Positions 26,808 through 35,446 of a stretch of DNA of 64,000 nucleotides are shown here, piece by piece. The number at the start of each line of letters is the position of its first letter. Within the stretch, counting starts at the first letter, position 1. This DNA is from Clostridium sp. chh4-2 (GTDB lineage: Bacteria > Bacillota > Clostridia > Lachnospirales > Lachnospiraceae), in NCBI RefSeq assembly GCF_002899675.1, contig NZ_PKUU01000003.1:1-64000 (forward strand), read 5' to 3'. The notes beneath the pieces were generated by a model. That model had not been told where the DNA came from. It saw only the letters and a program-made list of their open reading frames with translations, and did no database searches. The position numbers and the translations under genes are program-made.

Positions 26808-26823
26808 TTTAGACCGATCCAAA
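26808..26823. promoter_or_regulatory. LacI-type operator, copy 1
   Basis: TTTAGACCGATCCAAA, an imperfect 16-bp palindrome. Its complement matches copies at 28258 and 29365. Placed just after the -10 box, suited to repression. Confidence 0.8.
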
Positions 26824-26848
26824 AATCAAACTATAAAGGAGGAGATAT

Positions 26849-28201
26849 ATGGGAATAATCAGAGAATCATCTTCTGATTTAAATGCATTGATCGAACCCG
26901 CTTCTATGAATTGCACCTGCGGAAAGGTTCATTCTGCTCCGGTTAAGCAGATCGCAGCAGGAAGCGGTGTTTTAGAGAAGATAGGAAAGATGGCAACGGA
27001 GCTTGGAATGACACGCCCTGTGGTGATCAGTGACCGGAACACATATGCGGCAGCAGGGGACAAGGTTTGCAAACTATTGGAACATGCAGGAATATCCTAT
27101 CAATCCTGTTGTCTGGATACCGACTGCCCTGTACCGGATGAATATTGGGTTGGCCGTGTGGCGCTGAATTATGACCGGCGGTGGGACGGTATTATTGCGG
27201 TGGGATCAGGAACGATTAATGATATCTGTAAAATCATAGCAGATATGACAAATCTGCCGTATATTCTGGCAGGAACAGCGCCGTCTATGGATGGATATGT
27301 TTCCGGCACGTCTTCCATGGTACGGGGCGGGCTGAAAGTATCGGTTCCTTCCAAGTGCCCGGACGGGCTTTTGCTGGATTCTTCAGTGTTAGCCAATGCG
27401 CCCATGAAGATGCTCCAAGCTGGTCTGGGAGATATGGCCGCAAAATATGTCAGCATCTGTGAATGGAGGATTTCGAATCTGATTAACGGCGAGTACTATT
27501 GTGAGGAAATTGCCGGCCTGATCAGGAAATCGTTAAAAATATGCATGGATTCCGGCAGAAAGCTGGCTGAGAGGGATCAGGAAGCGGCGGCTGATGTGGC
27601 CAAAGGCCTGGTAATGGCCGGGATGTGCATGAGCTATGCGGGAGTGTCGCGGCCGGCTTCCGGAATGGAGCATTATTTTTCCCATATATGGGAGATGACG
27701 GCTTTGGCCCGCCATGAAAGCCATGAGCTTCATGGAATTCAGGTAGGTGTGGGGACTCTTCTCAGCCTCGCTGTGTACGAGGAGATCAGAGAGATAAAGC
27801 CGGACCGGGAAAAGGCGTTGGCATATGTTGAGAACTTTGACTTGGAACAGTGGAAGGAATCTGTCCGCAGTACATTTGGGAAGGCAGGGGAAAGCATAAT
27901 CTCACTGGAAGAGAAGGAGCAGAAATATAATAAGCAGTCCCACGCCCTCCGTTTGGAACGGATTATCAGTAAATGGGATGAGATCCAGGAGATTATCCGC
28001 CAGGAACTACCGGACCGGGAATGGCTTACGCAGCAGCTTTTGATGATAGGAGCTCCTGTGATGCCGCAGGAGATAGGTATATCACAGGAAATGGTTAAAA
28101 GATCTTTTATGGCCACAAAGGATATACGGGATAAATACATAGCTTCCCGTTTGTTATGGGATTTAGGCATGCTGGAGGAGGTGGCGGAAAAAATATTCTA
28201 A
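26849..28201 (+). CDS. sn-Glycerol-1-phosphate dehydrogenase-like protein (AraM/EgsA family)
   Basis: A 450-residue NAD(P)-dependent enzyme of the dehydroquinate synthase/Fe-ADH superfamily. The cofactor motif is IIAVGSGTINDICKI; ILAGTAPSMDGYVSGTSSM is typical of AraM/EgsA. Metal ligands fit GLGDMAAK (Asp), ARHESHELHG (His) and a further His. Bacterial members reduce dihydroxyacetone phosphate to glycerol-1-phosphate, but a related ketose phosphate is possible here. GGAGG precedes the ATG. The operator links it to the LacI gene downstream. Confidence 0.85.
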   Translation: MGIIRESSSDLNALIEPASMNCTCGKVHSAPVKQIAAGSGVLEKIGKMATELGMTRPVVISDRNTYAAAGDKVCKLLEHAGISYQSCCLDTDCPVPDEYWVGRVALNYDRRWDGIIAVGSGTINDICKIIADMTNLPYILAGTAPSMDGYVSGTSSMVRGGLKVSVPSKCPDGLLLDSSVLANAPMKMLQAGLGDMAAKYVSICEWRISNLINGEYYCEEIAGLIRKSLKICMDSGRKLAERDQEAAADVAKGLVMAGMCMSYAGVSRPASGMEHYFSHIWEMTALARHESHELHGIQVGVGTLLSLAVYEEIREIKPDREKALAYVENFDLEQWKESVRSTFGKAGESIISLEEKEQKYNKQSHALRLERIISKWDEIQEIIRQELPDREWLTQQLLMIGAPVMPQEIGISQEMVKRSFMATKDIRDKYIASRLLWDLGMLEEVAEKIF

Positions 28202-28217
28202 ACATTATCGAAAAAGA

Positions 28218-28246
28218 TTGACTTTTTTATGTAAATTGACTATACT
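28218..28246 (+). promoter_or_regulatory. Promoter of the second LacI gene
   Basis: TTGACT (28218-28223), a 17-nt spacer and TATACT (28241-28246). Confidence 0.8.
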
Positions 28247-28257
28247 CAACTTATAAA

Positions 28258-28273
28258 TTTGGAACGGTCTAAA
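28258..28273. promoter_or_regulatory. LacI-type operator, copy 2
   Basis: TTTGGAACGGTCTAAA, beginning 11 nt after the -10 box of the LacI gene; implies autoregulation. Confidence 0.8.
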
Positions 28274-28287
28274 AAGGTGGTGGACAG

Positions 28288-29331
28288 ATGGTTACAATAC
28301 GGGACGTAGCGCGTAAGGCAGGCGTATCCAGGAGCACAGTATCTCTTGTGTTGAATAATAATCCTTTGGTAAAGGATGAGACGCGCCGGCATGTGCTGGA
28401 AGTGATAAAAGAACTGAATTATGTTCCCAATAATAATGCCAGAGGGTTGAGCAGCAAGACGAATAATAGCCTGGGTCTCGTGGTATTTGTGGACAAGACC
28501 AGAAGTCCCGACCAGTTCAGCTATGATTTTAACCAGAGCACAGGCATGTGTTCCTACAGCATCAGTAATGGTATTATGTTAGGATTGGCTGAAACGGATT
28601 ATGGCGTGATAACAGAACGGTTCTGTTCTGTGGATGAGCCGGATGAGCTGCCCAGGGTGGTGAAAAACCGGAGGGTGGACGGTGTGTTTCTGGTTGGAAA
28701 TCCATACAGCCCCAAGCTGATGAAGAAGATGCAGGAAACAGGCATACCTATGGTGATTGCCGGCGTAGACAGCTATGAAGATGAGATTGATTCCGTGTAT
28801 GCAGATCCGGGCGTAGGCACCGTGATGGAACTGGAACATCTTTTAGAGACAGGGCACAAGAAGATCTGCCTGGTAAACAGCCCTAAGAATTACCATTCTT
28901 CTTATACCCGTGTGAAAGCCGTCAGCGAGTATGTGGGTAAGAATGGGATCGATTTTGATTTCGAATGGGTTATTTTCTGTAAGTCAAACCGTGGTGAAAG
29001 CGGTTATGAAACATTTAAGGAGTTTTGGGAGGCAGGGAACCGGCCGGATGGTGTGATTACGGCCAATGGCCAGATTGCATTGGGCGTTATGAGATATTTG
29101 TATGAGAATAACATCCGGGTGCCTGAGGACGTATCCATTGTAGCATATGAGGATTCCTCACTCTGCGGTTACGCTACGCCGGGACTGACTGTGGTGAATA
29201 TACGTAAGGAAGCTTTAGGAGAGCAGGCGGCTAAATGCCTGCTGCAGAGGATGCAGAATCCTGAGAAAAGGGTGGAACACATTGTTATAGAGCCGTATAT
29301 GGTTGAGAGGCAGAGTGTGAAGCAGAGGTAA
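28288..29331 (+). CDS. LacI-family transcriptional regulator
   Basis: A 347-residue repressor with N-terminal HTH TIRDVARKAGVSRSTVSLVL and hinge NNARGLSSKTNNSLGLVV. The sensor domain runs from about residue 62 and includes DGVITANGQIALGVMRYL and VAYEDSSLCGYATPGL. Three matching operators lie before its own gene, the glycerol-1-phosphate dehydrogenase-like gene and the FAD oxidoreductase operon, so it most likely controls all three. The inducer is unknown. Confidence 0.93.
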   Translation: MVTIRDVARKAGVSRSTVSLVLNNNPLVKDETRRHVLEVIKELNYVPNNNARGLSSKTNNSLGLVVFVDKTRSPDQFSYDFNQSTGMCSYSISNGIMLGLAETDYGVITERFCSVDEPDELPRVVKNRRVDGVFLVGNPYSPKLMKKMQETGIPMVIAGVDSYEDEIDSVYADPGVGTVMELEHLLETGHKKICLVNSPKNYHSSYTRVKAVSEYVGKNGIDFDFEWVIFCKSNRGESGYETFKEFWEAGNRPDGVITANGQIALGVMRYLYENNIRVPEDVSIVAYEDSSLCGYATPGLTVVNIRKEALGEQAAKCLLQRMQNPEKRVEHIVIEPYMVERQSVKQR

Positions 29332-29333
29332 TT

Positions 29334-29353
29334 AACGCTTTTTAGCGTTTTTT
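29334..29353 (+). terminator. Short terminator after the LacI gene
   Basis: 6-bp stem AACGCT (29334-29339) / AGCGTT (29344-29349) with a TTTT loop and T-run to 29353. Confidence 0.65.
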
Positions 29354-29364
29354 ACCGGACAAAA

Positions 29365-29380
29365 TTTGGATCGGTCCAAA
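29365..29380. promoter_or_regulatory. LacI-type operator, copy 3
   Basis: TTTGGATCGGTCCAAA, 17 nt before the FAD oxidoreductase start. No clear promoter is visible beside it, so the start site is uncertain. Confidence 0.8.
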
Positions 29381-29397
29381 AATGAAAGGGAGGGGAA

Positions 29398-30729
29398 ATG
29401 GAAGAAGAAATGGAGGTAAAGATTAACCAGGTATTGCAGTACGATGTGGTGGTGGCAGGCGGAGGACCTGCGGGAATCGCCGCAGCCGTATCCGCCGCCA
29501 GGCTCGGGGCGAAAACGGCTTTGATTGAACGGTTTGGAGTGTTGGGGGGAATGATGACATCCGGCCATGTCCAGCCGATTCTCGGTATGACGGCTCCTTA
29601 TACCATGTACCACGAAGTATGCGGCCTTTTAAATCAGGGACATGAAGAGGTGGAGAGGATAACAACGAGAAATGGAAGTGAGATCCACGTGGACCCTGAG
29701 GAAGCCAAACGGAGGCTTTTGGAACTGGCCGTTGAAAGCGGAGCCGATGTTTATCTGCAGACAGCGGTTGTGGATGTGGAAAAAGAAGACGGAAGGGTCA
29801 GACGGCTGCTGCTTACATCGCCGGAGGGTCCCTGCATTGTGGAAGGGAAGATGTTTGTGGATGCCACGGGAGACGGTTATGTGGCTTACCGGGGCGGAGC
29901 GCCTTATGAAACCGGCAGAGAGGGAGACGGGCTGAGGCAGCCGGAGACGATTGAGTTTACCGTCGGAGGAGTTGACGAGACAAGGGCTGTGTCCTGTTAC
30001 GGGGGGAGCGATCCTGTTACGCTGCCTGACGGGAAAAAATATTCACAGTTGTGCAGGGAAGCCAGCGATAACGGTATTTTGCCTGGCAATGTGTCGATCG
30101 TGCGGCTGCACCGTACCTTTTATCCGGGAGAACGGCAGGTCAACGCCACCCAGGCCAATGGCTGCGAGGTGCTAAACGCAAAGGGAATATTGGAAGCGGA
30201 ATTGGAGCTGAGGCAGCAGATAGACCAGGTAGTCAGATTTTTAAAGGATTTTGTTCCGGGATATGAAGCATGTTATGTAAAAGCATCGGCCAGCGCCCTT
30301 GGAGTGAGGGAGACAAGACGGTTTAAAGGGGAATATGTGCTGTCGGATGAGGATGTGGAAACGGGAGCCAGATTTCCGGATGTGGTGGTACATAGAGCCT
30401 GGTTTTTAATTGATATTCATAATCCAAAGGGGGGCGGACAGGCGGAAGGCCATTCTAAGCCGGCCGTTCCGTATGATATTCCGCTGCGAAGCCTGATGCC
30501 AAAGAATCTGGACGGAGTATTTCTGGCAGGAAGAAATATCTCCGGCACTCACAGAGCGCATGGATCTTACCGGGTTATGGGGATTGCACTCGCCACCGGG
30601 CAGGCGGCCGGAATTGCGGCGGCGGTGTGTGCCATGGATGGGCTGGGAGTGCGTGAACTGGATTACAGAAGAGTCCAGAAAGTACTTATGGATTCAGGAG
30701 CAGAACTGTTTGATAAGGGGGGAGTATAA
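29398..30729 (+). CDS. FAD-dependent oxidoreductase, first of a pair
   Basis: A 443-residue flavoprotein of the FAD_oxidored group. Residues ~14-55 form the FAD-binding Rossmann motif (VVVAGGGPAGIAAAVSAARL, then E at the end of strand 2); VDATGDGYVAYRGG and FLAGRNISGTHRAHGS are further FAD-contact blocks. No signal peptide. GGGAGGGG precedes the ATG. The next gene encodes a related protein one base later, so the two may form a heteromer or act in sequence on the imported substrate. Confidence 0.85.
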   Translation: MEEEMEVKINQVLQYDVVVAGGGPAGIAAAVSAARLGAKTALIERFGVLGGMMTSGHVQPILGMTAPYTMYHEVCGLLNQGHEEVERITTRNGSEIHVDPEEAKRRLLELAVESGADVYLQTAVVDVEKEDGRVRRLLLTSPEGPCIVEGKMFVDATGDGYVAYRGGAPYETGREGDGLRQPETIEFTVGGVDETRAVSCYGGSDPVTLPDGKKYSQLCREASDNGILPGNVSIVRLHRTFYPGERQVNATQANGCEVLNAKGILEAELELRQQIDQVVRFLKDFVPGYEACYVKASASALGVRETRRFKGEYVLSDEDVETGARFPDVVVHRAWFLIDIHNPKGGGQAEGHSKPAVPYDIPLRSLMPKNLDGVFLAGRNISGTHRAHGSYRVMGIALATGQAAGIAAAVCAMDGLGVRELDYRRVQKVLMDSGAELFDKGGV

Positions 30730-30730
30730 G

Positions 30731-32146
30731 ATGACAGAACAGCTGGCCGACAGAGACGTGGTGAAAACCACTTATGCGGATGTATTTGTAGCCGGCGGAG
30801 GGCCTGCTGGGGTTTGCGCGGCCGTTGCGGCCGCAAGGGAAGGCGCGGTTACGGTAATGGCGGAACAGGGCGGCTGTGCCGGAGGCATGGCTACCCAAGG
30901 GCTTGTGGGGCCGTTTATGACCTGCTATGACAAGGATGGAGAAAACATGATTATCAAGGGATTGTTCTCTGAAATTGTAGACCGTCTTGTTAAAAAAGGG
31001 GGAGCTGTCCATCCTTCGCAGGTGAGAATGGGCACAGCATTTACTTCCTGGATTCAGACAGGTCATGACCATGTAACGCCGTTCGATCCGGAAATTTTAA
31101 AGCTGGTTTTGGATGAGATGTTGGAAGAGGCAGGGGTGCAGGTGCTGTACCATACCGCATTTACTGAACCGGTGATGGAGAACAAGAAGGTAACAGGAGT
31201 GATCCTTCATTCCAAATCAGGATTTGAGCGCATAAATACAAAGGTGGTCATCGACTGCACCGGAGACGGGGATGTGGCTTACCGCGCCGGGGTCACCTGC
31301 GAGCTGGGCGATGAGAAGAGGAATCTCATACAGCCGGCCACATTATTTTTCCGCATCTGCAATGTGGATACCGGAGCGGTAGAGGCGGATATTGAAAAAA
31401 ACAAAAAGAATTTTTACAGGAAAGACGGTGTGAATTACCGCAGCTTCCACTGGTGGGTGTCGGAGGCCAGAAAGCATGGGGACTGGAATTTAGACAGGGT
31501 TTCCATCGGCCTGTACCGGGGAGTGAAGCCGGATGAATGGTTTGTGAACACTTCAAGGGTTATGGGGATTGATTCCACTGATAACCGGAGCCTATCAAAG
31601 GGGGAGATGGAAGGGCGCAGACAGGCAGAGGAAATTCTCAATATGATCCGCACCTATATTCCGGGATGCGGAGACGCAAAACTGATGAGCACCGCTTCTG
31701 TGTTGGGAATCCGGGAGAGCCGTCATATCAGAGGGGAGTACCGGCTGACGCTGGAGGACATCCTTCAGGGGAAGGTGCCGGATGACCGTGTGCTGGTATG
31801 TTCCAATTCCGTAGATGTCCATGGCCGTTTCGGCCCTAAAAGCAATGAGTATCTGACCATTGAAAACGGCGAGTATTACGGAATTCCCTATGGATGCCTG
31901 GTGCCGTGTGACGTGGACGGGCTGCTGGTGGCGGGAAGGTGCATTTCAGCAGAATCACAGGCGGCCGGAGCGGTCCGGGTTATGCCTCCGGTGATGGCCA
32001 TGGGCCAGGCGGCCGGGATTGCGGCGGCGCTTTCCGTTAAAACAGGGAAGGAAGCGCGCCATATCAGCAGAGAACTTTTAAAGGAGAAGTTAATTGAGAA
32101 CCAAGTGTATCTGGGGGAATCGAATGAGGCCGCCCGGACAGATTAA
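30731..32146 (+). CDS. FAD-dependent oxidoreductase, second of a pair
   Basis: A 471-residue relative of the preceding protein. FAD motif VFVAGGGPAGVCAAVAAARE, then GGCAGGMATQGLVGPFMTC; VIDCTGDGDVAYRAG and LLVAGRCISAESQAAGAVRV are further family blocks. Two MATQ/CAGG segments suggest the FAD isoalloxazine side is similar in both. Start at ATG 30731, 10 nt after GGGGGG; the longer frame upstream overlaps the previous gene. Confidence 0.85.
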   Translation: MTEQLADRDVVKTTYADVFVAGGGPAGVCAAVAAAREGAVTVMAEQGGCAGGMATQGLVGPFMTCYDKDGENMIIKGLFSEIVDRLVKKGGAVHPSQVRMGTAFTSWIQTGHDHVTPFDPEILKLVLDEMLEEAGVQVLYHTAFTEPVMENKKVTGVILHSKSGFERINTKVVIDCTGDGDVAYRAGVTCELGDEKRNLIQPATLFFRICNVDTGAVEADIEKNKKNFYRKDGVNYRSFHWWVSEARKHGDWNLDRVSIGLYRGVKPDEWFVNTSRVMGIDSTDNRSLSKGEMEGRRQAEEILNMIRTYIPGCGDAKLMSTASVLGIRESRHIRGEYRLTLEDILQGKVPDDRVLVCSNSVDVHGRFGPKSNEYLTIENGEYYGIPYGCLVPCDVDGLLVAGRCISAESQAAGAVRVMPPVMAMGQAAGIAAALSVKTGKEARHISRELLKEKLIENQVYLGESNEAARTD

Positions 32147-32172
32147 ATGATAAAAATGTATGGAGGGATTTT

Positions 32173-33639
32173 ATGAAGAAACAAATCGCAGCAGTATTGT
32201 CAGCAGTTATGGTAGTGAGCCTTCTTGCCGGATGCGGCGGAGGAAAAACAGCGGCGCCGGAAACGACGAAAGCGGCGGAAACGACAGCAGCGGCAGAAAG
32301 TGCAAAAGGAGAGGAAAGTGCAAAGGCAGCGGAAACGGCAGCTGAAGCCCAAAAGACCGACCCGGGAGATATTGAAAGCTGGATTTTAGAGGATGATACC
32401 AATATGAGCGGTACGGTACGTTTCTGGATGCCGTTTAAAGGGGACGCGGGCATGGATGATATGATCGCGGAGTTCAATAAGGTTTATCCCAACATCAAAG
32501 TGGAACTGACCAGCTACAGCAACAATTCGGATGGAAATCTGAGCGTTAATACAGCGATTATGTCAGGGGAAATCGATGTGCTGGGGTCATTTGGACTGAA
32601 TAATACATATAAACGGTGGAGCAATAACCTGTTTTTGGATCTGACGGATAAAGCGGCCGAAGAGGGGATCAGCCTGATTGATAACTGGAGTACGGACGTA
32701 TATAAATATAACGACAGGATTTACACCTTCCCCTGCGGCGGCCTCTCTTATTATGTTTGTATCAATATGACTGCCTGGGAAGAGGCGGGACTGGGTGAAA
32801 TCCCAAAAGAGTGGACTTGGGATGAATACCTGGAAGCCAGCCGGAAGATGACGAAAAAAGACGGGGAAACCGTACTGGTATATGGAGGAACGGACTATCA
32901 TTCAGTGGATTATTTTACTTATCCAAAACAGCAGGTTTACGGCACAGACCGCTATTATGACGATGAAACAGGGCTGGCCAGTTTTGATTCCGATCTGATC
33001 GTAAATTCCTTAAAGAGAGAAATTAATGCGGAAAATGTTGAAAAGATCTGGTATCCAAAGACGGTTTACCGCTCAGACAGCATCCAGACCCAGCAGACCT
33101 ATATGTCCGGTCAGGCTGCCAGCGCGGTGAATCCGAATATGATCCGTTTTATCAGAGATAAGGAAAACTATCCGGTGGATTATAAGACGGCATTTGCACC
33201 GTTCCCGATCGAAGAAAAAGGACAGACCAATTACATGTCGGGAGTTTCTGTCTTCTCTCATGCCGGAATTACCCAGGGATGCAAGGACGAGGCGGCCGCA
33301 TGGGCGTTCTTAAAATGGTATTCCACTTACGGCTCCAAATACCTGGTGATTGCAGGCCATCAGTCCACCTGGAGAGGCACTGCTGCGGATGATCTGATCT
33401 CCTTGATATTTGGTTCGGAAGCGGAAGCTGCGGAACTGATCGATGTGGAATCCTTTAAACGGGTTGTGGGCGTTCCTACAAATCCAACCTTTGTGGAGAC
33501 GCAGATGGCGGCTTATGCGGATGTGACCAATGCGATTAATGAATATGCAATGTATGCTTTCAACGGAGAAATGACCCCGGAAGAGGCCATGAAAGAAGCG
33601 GCTGAAATTGCAAATGAAGCGATAAAGAAAGATCAGTGA
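32173..33639 (+). CDS. ABC transporter sugar-type substrate-binding lipoprotein
   Basis: A 488-residue family-1 binding protein. Lipobox LLAGC with lipid-modified Cys21, then an Ala/Glu/Thr linker to about residue 65. TVRFWMPFKGDAGMDDMIAE opens the first lobe. It is the receptor of the importer encoded with the two following permeases. The ligand is not evident; the operon suggests a polyol, keto-sugar or glycoside. Confidence 0.88.
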   Translation: MKKQIAAVLSAVMVVSLLAGCGGGKTAAPETTKAAETTAAAESAKGEESAKAAETAAEAQKTDPGDIESWILEDDTNMSGTVRFWMPFKGDAGMDDMIAEFNKVYPNIKVELTSYSNNSDGNLSVNTAIMSGEIDVLGSFGLNNTYKRWSNNLFLDLTDKAAEEGISLIDNWSTDVYKYNDRIYTFPCGGLSYYVCINMTAWEEAGLGEIPKEWTWDEYLEASRKMTKKDGETVLVYGGTDYHSVDYFTYPKQQVYGTDRYYDDETGLASFDSDLIVNSLKREINAENVEKIWYPKTVYRSDSIQTQQTYMSGQAASAVNPNMIRFIRDKENYPVDYKTAFAPFPIEEKGQTNYMSGVSVFSHAGITQGCKDEAAAWAFLKWYSTYGSKYLVIAGHQSTWRGTAADDLISLIFGSEAEAAELIDVESFKRVVGVPTNPTFVETQMAAYADVTNAINEYAMYAFNGEMTPEEAMKEAAEIANEAIKKDQ

Positions 33640-33642
33640 TGA

Positions 33643-33683
33643 TTATCTGCCGCCCCTTTCACCGGCAAAGGGGCGGCGGATAA
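33643..33683 (+). promoter_or_regulatory. Strong intercistronic hairpin after the binding-protein gene
   Basis: A 17-bp stem, arms 33643-33659 and 33667-33683 with a CACCGGC loop and one mismatch; core GCCGCCCCTTT / AAAGGGGCGGC. No T-run. Likely stabilises the binding-protein mRNA. Confidence 0.85.
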
Positions 33684-33703
33684 CCAGGAAAGGAATAAAA
33701 GTT

Positions 33704-34585
33704 ATGAATAAAAAGAAAGAGAATCTGATCGGGTATGCGTTCATTGCACCGGCGCTGATTGCTTTTCTGACCCTGGTGGCATTTCCGTTTTTCTTTTCTA
33801 TTTTTTTATCCTTTACCGAATGGAATTTTCTTTCCGGAATGGAAGGAATTAAATGGGTGGGGTTAGAAAACTTTAAAGAATTAGGGAGGGACCGTCTGTT
33901 CAAACAGGCGATGATCAATACATTTGTCTACTCTATTTCAACCGTTCCGGTTTCCATCATCATTGCATTGGTATTGGCATATTCGCTGAATGGAAGGGTG
34001 TTTTTCAAACGGACTCTGAGGCTTACCTTTTTTATTCCCTATATTTCCAGTACGGTGGCTCTGGCGGCAGTATTTAAGTTTCTGTTCCGGGAAGAGGGCG
34101 TGATTAATACAATTCTGGTCGGCCTGCATGTGGTTTCACAGCCTTTAAAATGGCTGACGGATTCCTCCCTGTGCAGATATCCCATCATTATACTGCTGAT
34201 CTGGACTGCCATCGGATATGAGCTGATTATCTACATGGCGGCGATCCAGAATGTGCCTGTCAGCCTTTATGAGGCATCTGAAATTGACGGGGCGTCCAGT
34301 TGGCAGAAGTTCTGGAAGATTACATTTCCCATGATCTCCCCTACCACATTTTATCTGGTAATTGTGAGGCTGATCGCTTCTTTTAAAGTATTTTCGGCCA
34401 TTAACATCATGACGACGGGAACATCGGCTAAGGGGAATACCTCTATGGTTACCGTGATCTATTCGGACGCATTCGGTTCCTATAAGTTCGGATATGCATC
34501 CGCTGAGGCGGTAGTTCTGTTTGTGATTATCCTTGCCGTTACCCTGTTTAATTTCTGGGGGCAGAAAAAATGGGTTCATTACTAG
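33704..34585 (+). CDS. ABC transporter permease, MalF type
   Basis: A 293-residue permease with six predicted helices; the EAA-type loop is SLYEASEIDGASSWQKFWKI near residue 185. AAAGGAAT precedes the ATG. It pairs with the permease 12 nt downstream. No ATP-binding subunit lies in this operon. Confidence 0.9.
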   Translation: MNKKKENLIGYAFIAPALIAFLTLVAFPFFFSIFLSFTEWNFLSGMEGIKWVGLENFKELGRDRLFKQAMINTFVYSISTVPVSIIIALVLAYSLNGRVFFKRTLRLTFFIPYISSTVALAAVFKFLFREEGVINTILVGLHVVSQPLKWLTDSSLCRYPIIILLIWTAIGYELIIYMAAIQNVPVSLYEASEIDGASSWQKFWKITFPMISPTTFYLVIVRLIASFKVFSAINIMTTGTSAKGNTSMVTVIYSDAFGSYKFGYASAEAVVLFVIILAVTLFNFWGQKKWVHY

Positions 34586-34597
34586 AGGAGGGATGAG

Positions 34598-35431
34598 ATG
34601 AAAAGAGATTATTTTATAAAAGCGCTGATTAAAACCGTTATCATCGGGGCTCTCAGCATATTGTTTATTCTGCCTCTGTTCTGGATGATCTGTTCCTCGA
34701 TAAAAACCACCAGCGAGGTTTTTGCAAGACCCTATTACTGGCTGCCTAAAGTGCCAAGATGGGATAACTATGCTGTAGTCTGGACGGACGAAAAGGTGAG
34801 CATGCTCAAATCCTATTATAATTCCATAAAAATAGTGATTTTCAGCACCATAGGGCAGATTGCGATCGCATCCATGGCGGCTTACGCGTTTGCAAAAATA
34901 AAGTTTGCGGGCAAGAATCTGGTGTTCCTTCTGTTTTTATCTTCCATGATGATACCGTCCCAGGTTACGATAATACCCAGGTTCATGTTGTTTAAATCCA
35001 TGGGTCTGTATAACAGCCATTGGGCGATCATACTGCCGTCCTGGTTTGGAGCAACGGCGATTTTCATGCTGAGACAGTTTTATATAGGGCTGCCGGATGA
35101 TTTGATGGAGGCGGCTAAGATTGACGGGGCGGGGCATTTGAGGATATTCACCCAGGTGATGCTTCCGCTGACCAAATCAGCCATGGTATCTCTGGTAGTG
35201 CTGGCTTTTATCGCCGCATGGAATGAATACTTGTCGCCGTTGATTTTCATAACGGATACCCATAAATATACAATTGCCCAAGCGATACGCTGGTATCTGC
35301 TGGATGAGCTGCAGAGGTATGAACTGACCATGGCGGCCGCCACAAGCGCTATCGTGCCGGCAGTAATTTTGTTTATCTTCTGTCAGAAATATTTTGTGGA
35401 AGGAATTGCAACAGCCGGAGTGAAAGGCTGA
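34598..35431 (+). CDS. ABC transporter permease, MalG type
   Basis: A 277-residue MalG-type permease. The N-terminal helix includes ALSILFILPLFWMICSSIK; the EAA-type loop is DLMEAAKIDGAGHLRIFTQV near residue 165; the tail is KYFVEGIATAGVKG. AGAGGAGGG precedes the ATG. Confidence 0.9.
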   Translation: MKRDYFIKALIKTVIIGALSILFILPLFWMICSSIKTTSEVFARPYYWLPKVPRWDNYAVVWTDEKVSMLKSYYNSIKIVIFSTIGQIAIASMAAYAFAKIKFAGKNLVFLLFLSSMMIPSQVTIIPRFMLFKSMGLYNSHWAIILPSWFGATAIFMLRQFYIGLPDDLMEAAKIDGAGHLRIFTQVMLPLTKSAMVSLVVLAFIAAWNEYLSPLIFITDTHKYTIAQAIRWYLLDELQRYELTMAAATSAIVPAVILFIFCQKYFVEGIATAGVKG

Positions 35432-35446
35432 TGGGGAGGAGATATT

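Noticed and set aside
30560..30730. N-terminal extension of the second FAD oxidoreductase
   Set aside because: It lies in another frame of the first oxidoreductase; the FAD motif begins shortly after ATG 30731, which has its own ribosome site.
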